DNA of 64,000 nt from Ophiodon elongatus (Eukaryota; Chordata; Actinopteri; Perciformes; Hexagrammidae). Below are positions 36,640 through 48,729 of the stretch, in pieces (position 1 is the stretch's first letter; every line of letters begins with the position of its first letter). The stretch covers positions 3,709,996 to 3,773,995 of the forward strand of contig JACSYO010002166.1 in NCBI GenBank assembly GCA_016806645.1. Direction: 5' to 3'. A program made the position numbers and the translations under genes. The notes below the pieces were generated by a model. It did not search any database and was not told the DNA's origin. It saw only the letters and a program-made list of their open reading frames with translations.

Positions 36640-37080
36640 ACACTACAGTGGAGAGGGCAGAGGCATTAGGGCCAGTGGCATGGTAGAACATTAATGACCA
36701 TGTTAGAGTCCAAATGGAGATCCAGTGGCATCTATGAAATTGTCATTAGCGTTTTCCACGATCTAGTTCATTTAGAATATGTGCAAGTATGTGTTACTCT
36801 GTGATATGTGCTGACATGTGCATTGAGCAGCATATGTTTCATGATATTTGATCCAATGAACACCTTTTCTATTCTACTGTGTTCTATTCTAGTGCGTGTT
36901 CATGCATCTGTTTTTTATTGTGCGCCTTTTGCAGGGAGGCTGTGACATATTGAGCTCTAACAGGCCACAGATCAATCTGCAACACAATGGAAATCAATGC
37001 CCCGGAACTGAGTTACTCCGATGAGTTGAGAACAGATCATTAGATTTTCAGCTGAATGAAGGACCATTACCAGAAAACCA
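36640..37080. promoter_or_regulatory. CNE-like segment (candidate enhancer)
   Basis: Unique balanced sequence with ACATTAATGACCATG, GTCATTAGCG and AGATCATTAGATT homeodomain-like sites. No microsatellite interrupts it. Conservation not tested. Confidence 0.27.
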
Positions 37081-37929
37081 AGTCTCCTGTGATGGAATTT
37101 AGTTATATCCTAGGAATATAATAGTGATGTTCAAGATACAGATCATCACAAACATTGTTACTGGCAGTGGCTAATAATCAAAATAATGTCTTCTTCAGTT
37201 ATAACAGTTACTGTCTGGTATTTTCTATTAAATAGCACACTATCGCTGGAACTAAGCTTGTGGTCATAATCTGTATAATGAAACTAGTATCTCGAAACTA
37301 ATAAATAGGCCCACTCTGCATAAAGTGATATCACACATGCAGAGAGCCATTCAGTACATCATATTCAAATAAGTCCCATATGGTCACATTGTTTTGGAGA
37401 TAGGGACGAGAGAATGCTCAATCACCTGTTATTCTTAAGTATGGATAAAACTGCAACGCCGGTTTTCAAATGAGACAGCTTGAGTGTACCTCTCCTATAT
37501 AAGAATAGCCACTACATTACAGAATCTCCAGCTGTTCCTTTATCCCCTACTCAATCCAGTCATTAAAACTTTCACATCTTTTCAAACATTTGTTGAGAAA
37601 GCTGCCAAACCACTATCTGATGTCTAAGCAGTAAACACTATTCACAAGGGGGGAGGAAGCAGGGAAGGGCCGAAAAAATATGTAAGACGTGAGAGGTATT
37701 GAGGGGAGCCAGAGAGCTTGAATATGACATCCATCTGAGTTTCCATATTGCAGAAGTGTTTATTTCTCTAGGTTGTTTTAGAAGGCTTTCTTTCTACACG
37801 GTGTGTGTGTGTGGATTTTGATGTACTGTACATGTATATCCACATGCTTGCGTGACCTCCGGGTCCTCGAGTCAAGGTGTGTGTGGGTGCAAATTCGATT
37901 ACACTCAAGTTAAAGCAATTTCCTGCGGA
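37081..37929. other. non-coding stretch, nothing recognised
   Basis: AT-rich unique sequence with a short GT run near 37801-37813. Confidence 0.55.
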
Positions 37930-38120
37930 ATTCAATTCTTGTCCTCCATTGCAGGTGAGCTCCCTGCGGACATCTGTGTCTTCTCAAAGAAATAAAGCAC
38001 CTATAAACAGCAGCCTTAAAGGAGGGAAGTAGAGCCGAAATGCAATTAATATGCAAATTCAGGGGGAGACTTAATGGGGAGCCTTAACAAACATTCGTGT
38101 GTTGGGAGATAAGGCTGTTT
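37930..38120. promoter_or_regulatory. CNE-like segment with octamer
   Basis: A perfect POU octamer ATGCAAAT at 38051-38058 overlaps TAATATGCAAATTC, with GCAATTAAT immediately upstream and CTTAATGG downstream. The composite homeodomain plus POU arrangement resembles neural enhancer sites. Inference from motifs. Confidence 0.3.
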
Positions 38121-39726
38121 TCAGGTTGTTTTCCTCTAACCTCTGCCTGTCTAAAGTCAAAGCCTTGGGGAGCTGAAACTATTGAAAAGGTGTGGATGTT
38201 GCTGGTAATGGATTATTGCACTGGGAGAAGTAGGGCAGTCTAGGGCTATGTTTTAGAGTGCACACTGTTCGCCAACTCACAGTCATGCAAAGTAGCAGTC
38301 GCCTAACTGAAACAATTCACTTTCTTCCTTTTATGTTATTCTGTGTCTTTTTTTTCAGGGGTGAGCAATTTGCTCTGAATCCCATCAGAGTTTGCCATGG
38401 GTGCAGGGGGGAGTGGAGGAGAGGATAGATGGGAGGAGAGGTAGAATGAGTAGCCTGAGGCGAGAGACGGAGGGCAGCAGAGAGAGGAGAGGGTGAGGGT
38501 ACGCATTCAGATTGGGAATTCATTTGCCATTTTCAGGCCCAGTCATACTTCAAGAGGCTTACGAAAGACATGGAGAAGGCAGAGATGAGGCCTCTGATGT
38601 GGAATGACATGCCTGATGACAGAGGGAGAGGAGAGAGAGAGAGAGAGACTGCTATGAATCACAGTGATAGAGGAATAGTGAGACCAACAGTTTGCAAAAG
38701 GGAGCAATGAGAAAGAAAGATGGAGGGGTTTGGGCTGCTGTCCTACGGGTCGATGCTGCAGTCGAGGCCACAGCAGTGCTGTCTGATGGATCTAAGTCCC
38801 CGGGGACTCTACCCTCTTCTCCATCTCTCCATCCCCCTCTACCCCCACCCTAATGATTCATCCACCACCTCCAAACCCCCTGCGCCTTCACCATGATTCA
38901 CACCCACTCCCCGAGCTAAATTATTGCTGCGGTCCCTTGGAGAGCTCCATCACTCTCCCTCCATCTTCGGTTATCATCAAACAAGTATATGAGCTGAGAC
39001 CGGCGCCTGATTGCATTGAGGAGGCAAGCTCAGCAGTTTTTATGAGACGATGCGCGTTTGATCGCACACTCGAACTCACACACCGCTGGCTTTGATGGCA
39101 CTTTTGCAGGAAGAGTTTTCCATCTTAAAATGCTTGAGTGTTTACAAGTGATGACGCAGAGTCGATTTAGTGGAGGGCAGCGTAATTCCACAGGCAGGAC
39201 ACTATAAATGTTGATTAGATGAATGTTGAGTGGAATATCTAATCACCAGGGGCCCATTGGTATTCTTTTCATACAAGTGTTATATCACGTGACCTTAGTG
39301 GTAGAAAGCATGAGGGCAACGACTCTAGTTCACATACTGCACCATCAGGAAACTTCACAAACAGAATGATGTGAAATGGGTCTTGATTATATGATCAATG
39401 GTCACAATATGTCAGGCAGGTTTAAGTCCCAGCTTGATTATAATTGTGGTAAACAATTAGGGATCATCGTAGGCCAAAGGTCTGTACTAGCACATTTCTG
39501 GGTCTGTGAGATTCCAGTAAATCACTAAGGATTCGTTGAACCATTTTATGAGCCCAGGTTTTAAGTGAATTGGATTCCCCTGTTACCCGTGATACGATAA
39601 AGAACACTCTTGCGCACTTGGAAGTAGTTCCAAAAAAAAAGTTACTGTATGTGGGTATCCAGATAAATGTTAACACTGTTTGTAGAAAGACACATTGCTG
39701 TCCACGATAGACGCATGGCACTAGGT
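38121..39726. other. non-coding stretch, nothing specific
   Basis: Purine-rich at 38400-38490 and 38620-38650, C-rich at 38820-38890. CpG-richer patch at 38995-39080, too short to be an island. No gene recognised. Confidence 0.5.
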
Positions 39727-40086
39727 ATGTTGATATCTCAACAACTATTGGATGAATTGCTATGAAATCTGGAACACATATTTGTGTGTACCCCCCTCAA
39801 GATTAATTCAAATAACTTTGATGAGTACTTCACGTCTCATCAGGCCAAATTTTAATTTGTCCAAAATGATAATTTATGAAAACTACCATCAGCTTCAGCA
39901 CATGTTAGCATGCCAATACAACAAACTAAGATGGTGAACAGTTTACCTGCTAAACATCATCTTAGCATTTTCATTATGAGCATGTCAGCATGCTGATGTT
40001 AGCATTTACAGTACCTTAAAGCAAGAGTGTGCCCAAGTACAGCCTCACAGAGCTGCTAGCATGGCTGTCGATTCATAGTCTTGTTT
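39727..40086 (+). mobile_element. percomorph dispersed repeat copy (non-coding)
   Basis: Strong match from memory to one of the commonest percomorph repeats. Landmarks in order: ATCTCAACAACTATTGGATG near 39735, TTGCTATGAAATCTGGAACA near 39757, CCAAATTTTAATTTGTCC near 39844, CATGTTAGCATGCCAA near 39901, ACTAAGATGGTGAACA near 39926, CCTGCTAAACATCAT near 39946, GCATGCTGATGTTAGCATTT near 39989, AAGTACAGCCTCACAGAGCT near 40035, and GCTAGCATGGCTGT near 40055. No coding capacity. Family name withheld because I cannot check it. Ends approximate. Confidence 0.8.
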
Positions 40087-40559
40087 AGTAATTTCTCAAT
40101 GCTGTGAGCGTCACAAACAAAATTGCATCACCTCCACTGTATTTTCCACTGTTTTGGGGTGGAGGCAAAAATCTCAGAGACAGATATCTTAAATCCAAGC
40201 AAACAAACCCCAAACTGTCTGCATGACTAGAGGTAAGTGAGAAAATATGCTTATTTGTAATTAGGGTGAACCAAGCCTTTAATGGATCCACACAGAAGCG
40301 CAGACCTCTGTCACCACACAGTCACACACCGATACAGAGGGGATGATCTGGCATGTACTGGCCCCATGATTAAAGTGTATTGCGCTCACCTGCCCAAGTC
40401 CAATCAAGGCCTGTGCTGATTGCAGCAGCTTGCTGGAGACAAGAGATGGGAAACTGGGGGGGATAGGGGCTCCATCACTGGTGAAGTGACACTGTGGTGG
40501 TGCCATGGCAGGGCTGCAGGAAGCTGCAGCCCCGGGGAGGCTCCAGCTCCGCTACCCTC

Positions 40560-40735
40560 TCCACTCCTCTCTGGCCAGACGGGGCGAATCAATCATCTCC
40601 AAAGATGTCAGCATCTGCCCAAGCAATTTCAGATTGGAATAAATGGCAGATGGGGATGTTGTTCCCTCTGTTTAATCAGTTCCACCAAATGTGGTTTTAT
40701 CTCTTATAAAATGAAACCATCTGTAGCACGTAGGT
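40560..40735. promoter_or_regulatory. CNE-like segment (candidate enhancer)
   Basis: Unique sequence with GAATCAATCATC, TCTGTTTAATCAG and AAATGTGGTTTTATC (RUNX-like TGTGGTTT). It ends just before a GT array. Conservation not tested. Confidence 0.27.
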
Positions 40736-40792
40736 GTAAGGATCAAGTGAGGGAGGACGGAGGGAGACGGTGACAGAGGGAGAGATGAGAGA

Positions 40793-40880
40793 TGTGTTTG
40801 TGTGTGTGTGTGTGTGTTTGGTGTGTGTGCATGTGTGTGTGCACGTGTGCACGTGTGCGTGTGCGTGCGCGTGTGTGTTT
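40793..40880. repeat. (GT)n array with GC steps, Z-DNA-type
   Basis: Impure GT array with GCACGTGTGCACGTGTGCGT and GTGCGTGCGCGTG segments. Alternating purine-pyrimidine sequence with GC steps is the most favourable for Z-DNA. Two CACGTG E-box words lie inside it. Confidence 0.92.
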
Positions 40881-41019
40881 TGGGTGTGCGTGGTGACGGA
40901 GGGCAGAGAGAGAGATGGAACACTGTGAAACAGAAGCAGAATAGTGGGAGTGAAATAAGAAAAAAAAGAAAAGCACTTATCCATTAAAAAGAGGGAAAAT
41001 GTAATCTTACTGCGAGCTC

Positions 41020-41345
41020 ACACCTCCACTCTAATCTCCTCTTTCTCCCTCACAGGAGTACCACCCAGGGGCCATCACCATTATATCTAGACCCATCTAT
41101 TTCCTTCTCCGCCTCCAACCAGACACAGGGGCTGTAATTTGGTCCCTCTAGTCCCAGCCGAGGCAGCCTGATAAATCCCCTTGTTTTTAACCAGGGATGA
41201 TAGTGTGTAAGTATTATAGCTCTCAAAGCTCTTGCTTTAGGGATCGTCTTGGTGACACTTTACTTTAGGATGGCCTTATTCCAATGTGCAGTAAGCTATG
41301 GAAAAGCATAAGCGGGGTACACAATAAAACTGTGTTTCACTGAAA
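41020..41345 (+). other. candidate terminal exon or CNE-like segment
   Basis: A pyrimidine tract ending CTCCCTCACAG (41055) precedes a frame open for 31 codons (41056-41148) to TAG at 41149-41151. A canonical AATAAA lies at 41323-41328, followed by a GT-rich TGTGTTT. This is the layout of a short 3-prime terminal exon. The peptide is not recognised and no partner exon is visible, so chance remains likely. Confidence 0.22.
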
Positions 41346-43199
41346 ATCCTGTGATTACATTAAGTTCATGTAAAAAGCAAGGCAGCAACAATGTAAAAAC
41401 AAGCATCTACGTCGGCACACTTGCTCTTACAGTGTTGTTACACCCTCGTAAGCACATTATGCACAAGAGAGACTTCCATTAAGCGCAATAAAAGTAAAGT
41501 GTTACAAGGATTTTATATGAGGTGGAGAGGATGGGGGGAAGAGAGGGTGAGATGTTGTAGATAGCTGCGTCCCACTGTGTGTGTTCTTCACATGTTCTGC
41601 CTTAAAGCTGTCATTAATGAAAGTCTGACAGGGTTATTCACTTGAGACTTCAGCGAGACATTTTCACTTTTATATCATTCACATCCCCAAAGAGAAGCCT
41701 GCTTATCTGGAATGATTTCGCCCACAGAAATCCTCTTTGAATTGCATACATTTTAAAATGTTATGCTCAGATTAAACAGTGAAAAAATTAAATGCATAAA
41801 CACAGATGACAAATTTGAGATGAAGAATTTGAAAATAAATATAAAAATCACACATCGAAGAAAAAAAAATTTTATTCCCAGAGTGTCGACTGGAAGGCAG
41901 TCGACTCTTTCTAGACTGCCAACATTAGGATTACACCCCTAGCCAACAACAAGTGATGGGCAAACTGTTCTTTGATCATTTTCTCAGCCAATCATTAAGC
42001 CTTATTTTTCCACTTGGCTAAAGACTTGTAAATCTTAATTGTTTTAGATTCGTGGCAATTATGATAATCAAAGTAAAACTGATAAATGCATACAATATGT
42101 CAGTAATATTACATACTATAATACTAGTGTTATATGAAAATAAATAAAAAAGATTTGTTGGGGGATATATCTCCCATCTCCCAACTTTCTGCCTTATACT
42201 AACTTAAGCTCTTAAGCTTGAATCCAAATTAATTTAAATATGGAATAGGGGAATATTAATGTGAATTTATGACATTTAATTCAATAATAACATACCATAT
42301 TTTACCCAGTTTCAAATTGTGCCCATGTTGGTAATTATATTAAATAATCTAATTATGAGCAAAAAATGATTACAAATTAAAGGCAATGTCTGCTGTAATT
42401 AATCCCTTTATGTGAAGGGATGATTTCAGATTACTAAAAGTTTTCATATTTAATTTATTTGTCAGTTATCAGTTTATGTGAACTGTTGAACTAACCCATA
42501 CAATTGGATTAAAACAAGACATAACATGTTTGTGAAATGTTTCTGCTTTAATCCTTCATAATCCTAAAGAAGTCTTAGGGACAAAATGTTTCCGAATGTT
42601 CTGTAGAAACACACATTTTTCTTCTATTTATATGTTCAAACATTTAGAATAGCTGTGTGTCATTTATTTTTGTGATATTTAAAAATGTCAGTAATGACAA
42701 TAGTGGAAAATACTGCTGGTTGATCACAACAAATATAATACATTTTATATTTCTTGAGAGCCAACATATGAATAGTTTACTTTAATGCACTTGGTTGCCA
42801 CTAGATTCCAGTACAGTACAGCAATCCAGCTCACATGAAACTGCAGTAAATATTGTTTAACACTTTCTGCCCAGCTTCCTATTATTAACTGGTGTGTTTG
42901 CTGAAGCTAAGGACCTTAAGTTGTTTCATACACACACAGCCTTTTCATTGATTACAGAGAAGGAAGCATAAAACTACACATCATAACAGAAGGGAGACAT
43001 AAGTCACATATAGCATAGTATTTTGCTCAAAATGTAATACAATGTCTTAATATATACTATAAATAATATTGGTATAATGCTGTTTATTTTGTTATATACT
43101 GAAGTCCTGCATCTAATCTAACAGACTAATAAATAAACCCCTTTATTATTTCCAGACATGTAAAATATCTCCAGTAAATACTGGTGATCAGAGAATGCA
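41346..43199. other. AT-rich non-coding stretch
   Basis: Strongly AT-rich, especially 41760-42780. GTCGACTG at 41885-41892 pairs with CAGTCGAC at 41898-41905 around five bases, making a small perfect hairpin. No gene or recognised repeat. Confidence 0.55.
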
Positions 43200-43660
43200 T
43201 AATTTCTCTGTATTTCTGTGTTGCCGTGGCAGAGAAAAGACCTGAAGTATTTGCTCCACATATGATTGAGGACATCCCCCCATAACAAAAGGGCTATAAT
43301 TAAATTTTCTGCTCAGGAGGCTACCTACTGACCCTTCCTCCATTCTACAGAAAGCCTTTCCCTGTCGCGCACCCTAATGTGACGAGATGTATTGCGATAC
43401 AAGCTGGGCTCACTATTTGTTCCAGAGGATGACTTCAGTCTCGTGTCGAGTGCTAAATGGACATGCTGAGAGCCCACTATATCTGGACAGAACAGTTCAC
43501 ATCCACTTTATTTTCCGGTCTAGCTTTATTAATTTTTAATAATAACACAGACCAAAATGGCTCCCTGTATTACAGAGACAAATAGACCCTCCACTACTAG
43601 CATTTTAAATTGATGTCAAGTGAAGCTCGGCCATTCCTCAAAGTATTTTTAACCTGTGAT
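43200..43660. promoter_or_regulatory. CNE-like segment (candidate enhancer)
   Basis: Repeat-free, balanced sequence with CTATAATTAAATT, AGCTTTATTAATTTTTAATAATAAC and TTTTAAATTGATG sites. Typical CNE texture; conservation not tested. Confidence 0.3.
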
Positions 43661-43999
43661 TCAACACAAAGCAATGCACAATGGATGCCCATGAGCAGGA
43701 AAGAGTAATGCACAGATGATTTCATGGGACAGCAATGAAAAAAATATCACACAGTGATTCAATGGCTCTCTCCTTTACTCTTTCTGTATTCTCTATTCTG
43801 TCACCAAGTGGGATAATAGTGCTTCAGAAATGATTTGTTAATTAGACTGTCTAGACGTTGCTCAACTGCCCTCAGTACAGCTGGCCAATTGGAGATTGTG
43901 ACGCATAAGTGTATGTGACCATTAAAAGGATATCAGGCCAATCCCATGACAAGTGACAAATCAGATCCTGTTGTACTGGAGAGTAAAGAGGGGATATAT

Positions 44000-44055
44000 G
44001 AGAGAGAGAGAAAGAGAAAGAGAGAGAGAGATAGAAAGAGAGAGAGAGAGAGAGA
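44000..44055. repeat. impure (GA)n microsatellite
   Basis: GA array with AAAGAGAAAG and ATAGAAAG interruptions, about 56 bases. Confidence 0.93.
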
Positions 44056-45859
44056 CCAAGTGAGCTGCAACCAATAAACCGATAAACTATATTCAGCTCA
44101 CAAGGCTGGGGTTATTGCTGTTGTAAAAAAGCATTTCCATTCCTCGTTTGTAGTACAGTGTCAGGATGGGTAACTGGACTATTTGACAGAACAGCGTGGT
44201 AATCAGTCATGTACTGATAACCCAAACCAACTGGTCCCAGAGTTAAAAGGACAGGAACTCAGTTTGTGTTCGTCAGTCTGCAAATAGAGCTTATTTGCTG
44301 CTGCTCGACATCCAGACGCATGACATGAATAATCACTTTGCAAAACCATCTTTGCTCGTCTTTTTTGTCGGCCATGTCCGTTAATCTATTTCTATCTTTG
44401 CGGGGCAAGGAACCAATTTGGGCTACGGCAGGCCTTGAGACAGTCAGGTAGGTAGGCAGGGAGGCAGGAGCTGAACAGAACGGAACAGCCAGCCATACAT
44501 ATGGATCAGGTCGACAGGCTGAGCATTAATGGCCTCCCTCTGGAATCTAAAACACCGGCACAGGCCAGAGAGGAGCTCCTCAGGGAAATCAGAATACCGG
44601 CAGCCATTCAGGTCAGCTTGTACGTGTTCGCTGCATGTTACAACTCCATTTTCTTCCCCCACCCACTCGCAGAGAGAGACAGAAAGCCTTCTCTGAGGTG
44701 ATTTATACGCTTGTATTATGTATTGAGTGGAGAGAATTGTTGGCCGCTTTATGAAATACAATTGGGTTTCTATTGAGAGTGATACGTACAAGGGTGAAAT
44801 ATGGTTTGGGTGAAGGGATTGATTATGTGTGAAGATGAATTGCTGCTCTTGCTGTCGGAGTAGTGTTTTTACATTATGTTTGTGGTAGTACAGTATCTCT
44901 GCTTTAGAAACCGAAGTGGAAGAAGCCAGGCAGGTTGCACTTTGAGTAAGGGACTTTATTTTTTCCTTTTTCTGTTACTCAGTATTGCCAGCAATTTCTC
45001 CATCCCCTAAAAACAACCGTGTGATTGTAACTGCTCTCGGGGCATTTTTGAGCTACATCATAACACCACCTCATTACATTACAACTTCTGAAATGCTTGC
45101 ATATCTTAGACTTATACTTTATATTGCAGAGTATAAGAAGGTGGGAATTTCCACTAAGATTGATGAATATTGGTTTCACTCAGTCTTTCTTACTAAAGAT
45201 GCTTTTCAAACACCCTCAATTTTTCTTTTAGCGCTTAACTCTGCTATTCTGTACAGTCAGAGTGGACAGAAATTGAATCCATTTTGTAGCCCATCAAAAC
45301 TAGTGGGTGTTTTGTGGAGAACAAAAGGCTTTATCTGCTCTAGTTAAAGAATGCAGACAATGTGAATGTCATAAGCATGACTTGTGACCTGCCTGAATTC
45401 CCTCCCACACACCCATCAAATCAATACTGCCTATGTCCTCACCACTCAAACACTGGTAAGCTAAGGCTTGTGACTCAGGCAAGACATACAGAAATGCTGT
45501 GTTATCCATCAGAGAGATGATTGTAACTATGATTGCATTGTTTCGGTGAGAAGAACTAGAATCCTTTGAATAAATGAGGTGATGTTTTACACAACAGAGA
45601 GCTCACAAGAACCAGAATCTTGTCTGGCATCAAGGACAATTACAAAGAACACATGACAGACTTTATGAGAAAAGCAAATTACCAGTTCAGACCTAGGCTT
45701 GTAAATATGTGTATACAAAAATCTTGATTTGGGCAAAGAAGCTCAAAGTGTTATTGCGTAGGTCTACAGACCAGAACAGAACAGGAATTGCTTTCTGGAA
45801 GTCTGGTTCATGTTTTTGAACAATGGAGAAACATGAATTCTGTGTCAAAGAAGATTCTC
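44056..45859. other. non-coding stretch with one candidate first exon
   Basis: An ATG at 44501 opens a 37-codon frame that ends exactly at a CAG-GTCAGC donor-like junction (44611/44612). The peptide is not recognised. The rest is ordinary AT-rich sequence. Confidence 0.45.
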
Positions 45860-45871
45860 TGTGTGTGTGTA

Positions 45872-45918
<47 letters not shown>

Positions 45919-45950
45919 GCGCGCGTGTGTGTGCGTGCGTGTGTGTGTGC
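45860..45950. repeat. (GT)n array with GCGC steps, Z-DNA-type
   Basis: About 90 bases of alternating purine-pyrimidine sequence with a GTGCGCGCGTG core near 45917-45926 and further GTGCGTGCGT. Strong Z-DNA candidate. Confidence 0.94.
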
Positions 45951-46153
45951 TCAGACACACCCCTTCGACTCAACACATCATCATTGATGGACTCCAACCG
46001 GTCACCCCTTTTCTTCTCACTCTCCATCCAGCCATCCATTCCCATCAGCATGCCTCTTTGCTCTGTCTTTATTGCTGTCCACGGTGTGTGTATGTGTGTG
46101 TTTAGATGTGTGTGTCTGCTATAGATGAGGCAGGGATGGTTATGTCTTGACGC

Positions 46154-46186
46154 GGCAGCAGCAGCAGCAGCAGCAGTAGCGGCAGC
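46154..46186. repeat. (GCA/CAG)n trinucleotide tract
   Basis: Seven or so GCA units followed by GTAGCGGCAGC. The minus strand reads as poly-alanine or poly-CTG. It is not within a supported gene. Confidence 0.9.
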
Positions 46187-46189
46187 CTG

Positions 46190-46330
46190 TGGAAACAAAG
46201 GCAGGGTGATTTATAGCCCCGTACTGAGAGCATAAATCACACCTGCAGCGCCGCGCCTTTAAACGCCCTGCGTCCTGACAGCATTTACCTTTTATAAATG
46301 ATTGGGCTGAACCTCCCATGGAGCCTGAGA
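46190..46330. promoter_or_regulatory. CNE-like segment with inverted TGATTTAT sites
   Basis: GCAGG-GTGATTTAT (46201-46214) is mirrored by ATAAATCAC-A-CCTGC (46232-46246), differing by one inserted base, around a 17-base spacer. GTGATTTAT-type sites are bound by posterior HOX/CDX and PBX-HOX proteins. A further TTTATAAATGATTGG lies near 46291-46305. The GC-rich middle (CAGCGCCGCGCC) is unusual for this window. Confidence 0.35.
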
Positions 46331-48729
46331 CCACAAAGCTCACTCACTCCCCATCTAACTCTCCCTTTGTTTCCACCTCTCTTTCTCCCTCCCTCTGTCT
46401 CATTTCAATTTTCTCTTCCTATCTATCTCACACGTCATTCTGTCTCTTTCTCCCACATCTCGCTGCTTCTGCCTTCTCCGTCTCTGTCTAAATTCCGCCC
46501 TCTTCCTTCTTCTCCTCGCCATCCTCCTCCCTCCTATCTGTCCCCACCATGGCCTCCCTTTCTCCATTTGTGGGGCATGATGGGATGCTCCCAATGACGC
46601 CTCATTCTCTCTCACCCTCACCCAGTGTCTATGTCTGTAGGGGATACAGCTAAAGCTGCTTAAAAGGCAGGAGCACTGCCACCACATCCTCGGCCGTTAA
46701 GGAAATGAATGTGTCAGTCTCGGCCCTATCTGCCTTCTTCATGAACACTTTTGTGTGTGGCAAATACATAAGGGGGGAGGTGCTGTGGGATAAATGGCAT
46801 ACACACACACACATAATGCCACACCTGTGTATCATGGAGGGACTGTGGGGCTGGGAATACACAGCCCCAGCTGCAGGAGTGTGGCTACAGATAAAGGTGA
46901 CGTCTTGAGGCCATTACTTATCCAGCACAGCGGCAAAGGTTTGCAGATATTATACCTGCTGTCTCCACATAATAGCTCTGGGTTGGAAGCCACACACACA
47001 CACATTTGGATACACACACGACAGGGTGCATATACACAAGCAAACAAAACAAGCACAAACAACATGGTACACTGACAGGCCCACACAAATTCAAGCACGC
47101 AAATTTATACACATCTCCTCGCTGCTAAATCACAAACACACACACGGGCGCACAGACACACTCTGTGCGATACCTCGCCTCACTGAGTTAAAACAGATGA
47201 AAGAGCTGGTAAATGAAATCTGACTCAACAGTTTAAAATGCAGCACTGCAGCTCTGCGAGCATCAGTAGAACAAAACGACAATATTTCTCAAAGCTGCCA
47301 CAGTAACAACCAGCAGGAGCATCCAAATAAGGGTTTGTTTTAAGATCTCGCTTTTCTCAGAGACACTGCGAGTAGCCTGGTACGGTGTGAGAAGGAATGT
47401 TTTCTGTGCGACTTGAAAATTGATTCGAGTGTAAAACATTCAGTATAATTTTCCCTGTTTTAGAATAGTGGTAGTAACATTAGGTGGTCATTATCAAAGT
47501 CGCAGCATTGTAAAAAAAATAGTGGGGCAACATGTGAAGTGTCTTCAATAGCCTGCTAGACAAATTTAGTTTGCAACAGTTGCAGATTGGGGAAAAAATA
47601 TCCAAAGCACACTTTCTACAAATTAATAAAGTAACACATGAAACACGTGGATAGCGACACATTCACCAAAATACTTGCTGCTGTTTCAACACACGAGAAG
47701 TCTATTCATCCTGCATATAATTTAACTACTAGTATTAGTTCTAAGCTCCTGCATAGCTGCAAAGATTTTCACTGTTAATGGAAAAATCCATCAATTCCTT
47801 ACAGTGGGAAAGTTGACTAAATTATATGAATCGTCCTTTTCTTTCCTATCAGATTTCCTGCAAATAATCTGAAAATTATCTTCTGAAAAAAACAGATATT
47901 ATTTTAACTGGGATTAACATTTTTTAAAACGCACATTCTACAACTCTAAGTGGAAATTAAATCAACAACTACTTCAACCTTGAGCAGAAACCACCTCATC
48001 ATGTCGCTGCTAAAAAATGCACAGTGGATTCATACCATCCATGCATTAGCGCTTCATTTAGTCCCAATTCCATCTGTTAAATCCTTACACACTTGATCTT
48101 CTCCCTCTAGCGCTGGGTTCTCATACAGTTCCAACTTTTCATGGCAGCGAATAAAAAAGAGAGACCCGGACAGACAAGATGAATCGAAACCCAGCCAGTC
48201 ATTTCAGCTCCAGTTTGAATGTGACAGTTGTTCTTTGTATTTGCGTTGGACGGTCTACAGTGGAAACGAGAGATGCCCTGCAAATGCGAGCTATTCCGCT
48301 GCCAGGATGCCGGTTGTTCTACTGTAACTGAGCAGGAGCCTGTGTGTGTGCAGGAAATAAATAACGGCACCCTCGCAGCGAATAAAGCTTTGCAGACATC
48401 CTCAAGGTCTAAAGAGATTTTTTTTTTAATTTGTAACAGAGAATTTTAGTATATGTGTATTGAAAGAGACTGTAAATGGCAATGCTTTATGAATTAACAA
48501 GAACATGTTTAGGGCTTTATGTTGTTGGCAGAAAGAGCTGTTTTTCGGCTGTTATGTATACTGTTATGATGTTGATCAACAGGGAGAGACGAACGACTGC
48601 GGCTCGTCATGGAAGTCAGCAGAAGACTGACAGTTGTGACTTTTTTTTTCCTTTGTGGAACATATGAACCAAAATGACTCACTCAGTAAATGAGACTAAT
48701 AATTACGTTCAGTAACAAAGAGGAAAAAC
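46331..48729. other. non-coding stretch with CT-rich block and CA runs
   Basis: Positions 46360-46560 are strongly pyrimidine-rich. CA runs lie at 46800-46813 and 46988-47003. Open frames up to 99 codons reflect these tracts. No gene recognised. Confidence 0.55.

Noticed and set aside
46154..46186. CAG tract as a polyglutamine-coding exon
   Set aside because: Flanking frames contain stops, there are no splice sites in register, and the tract borders a CNE-like segment.
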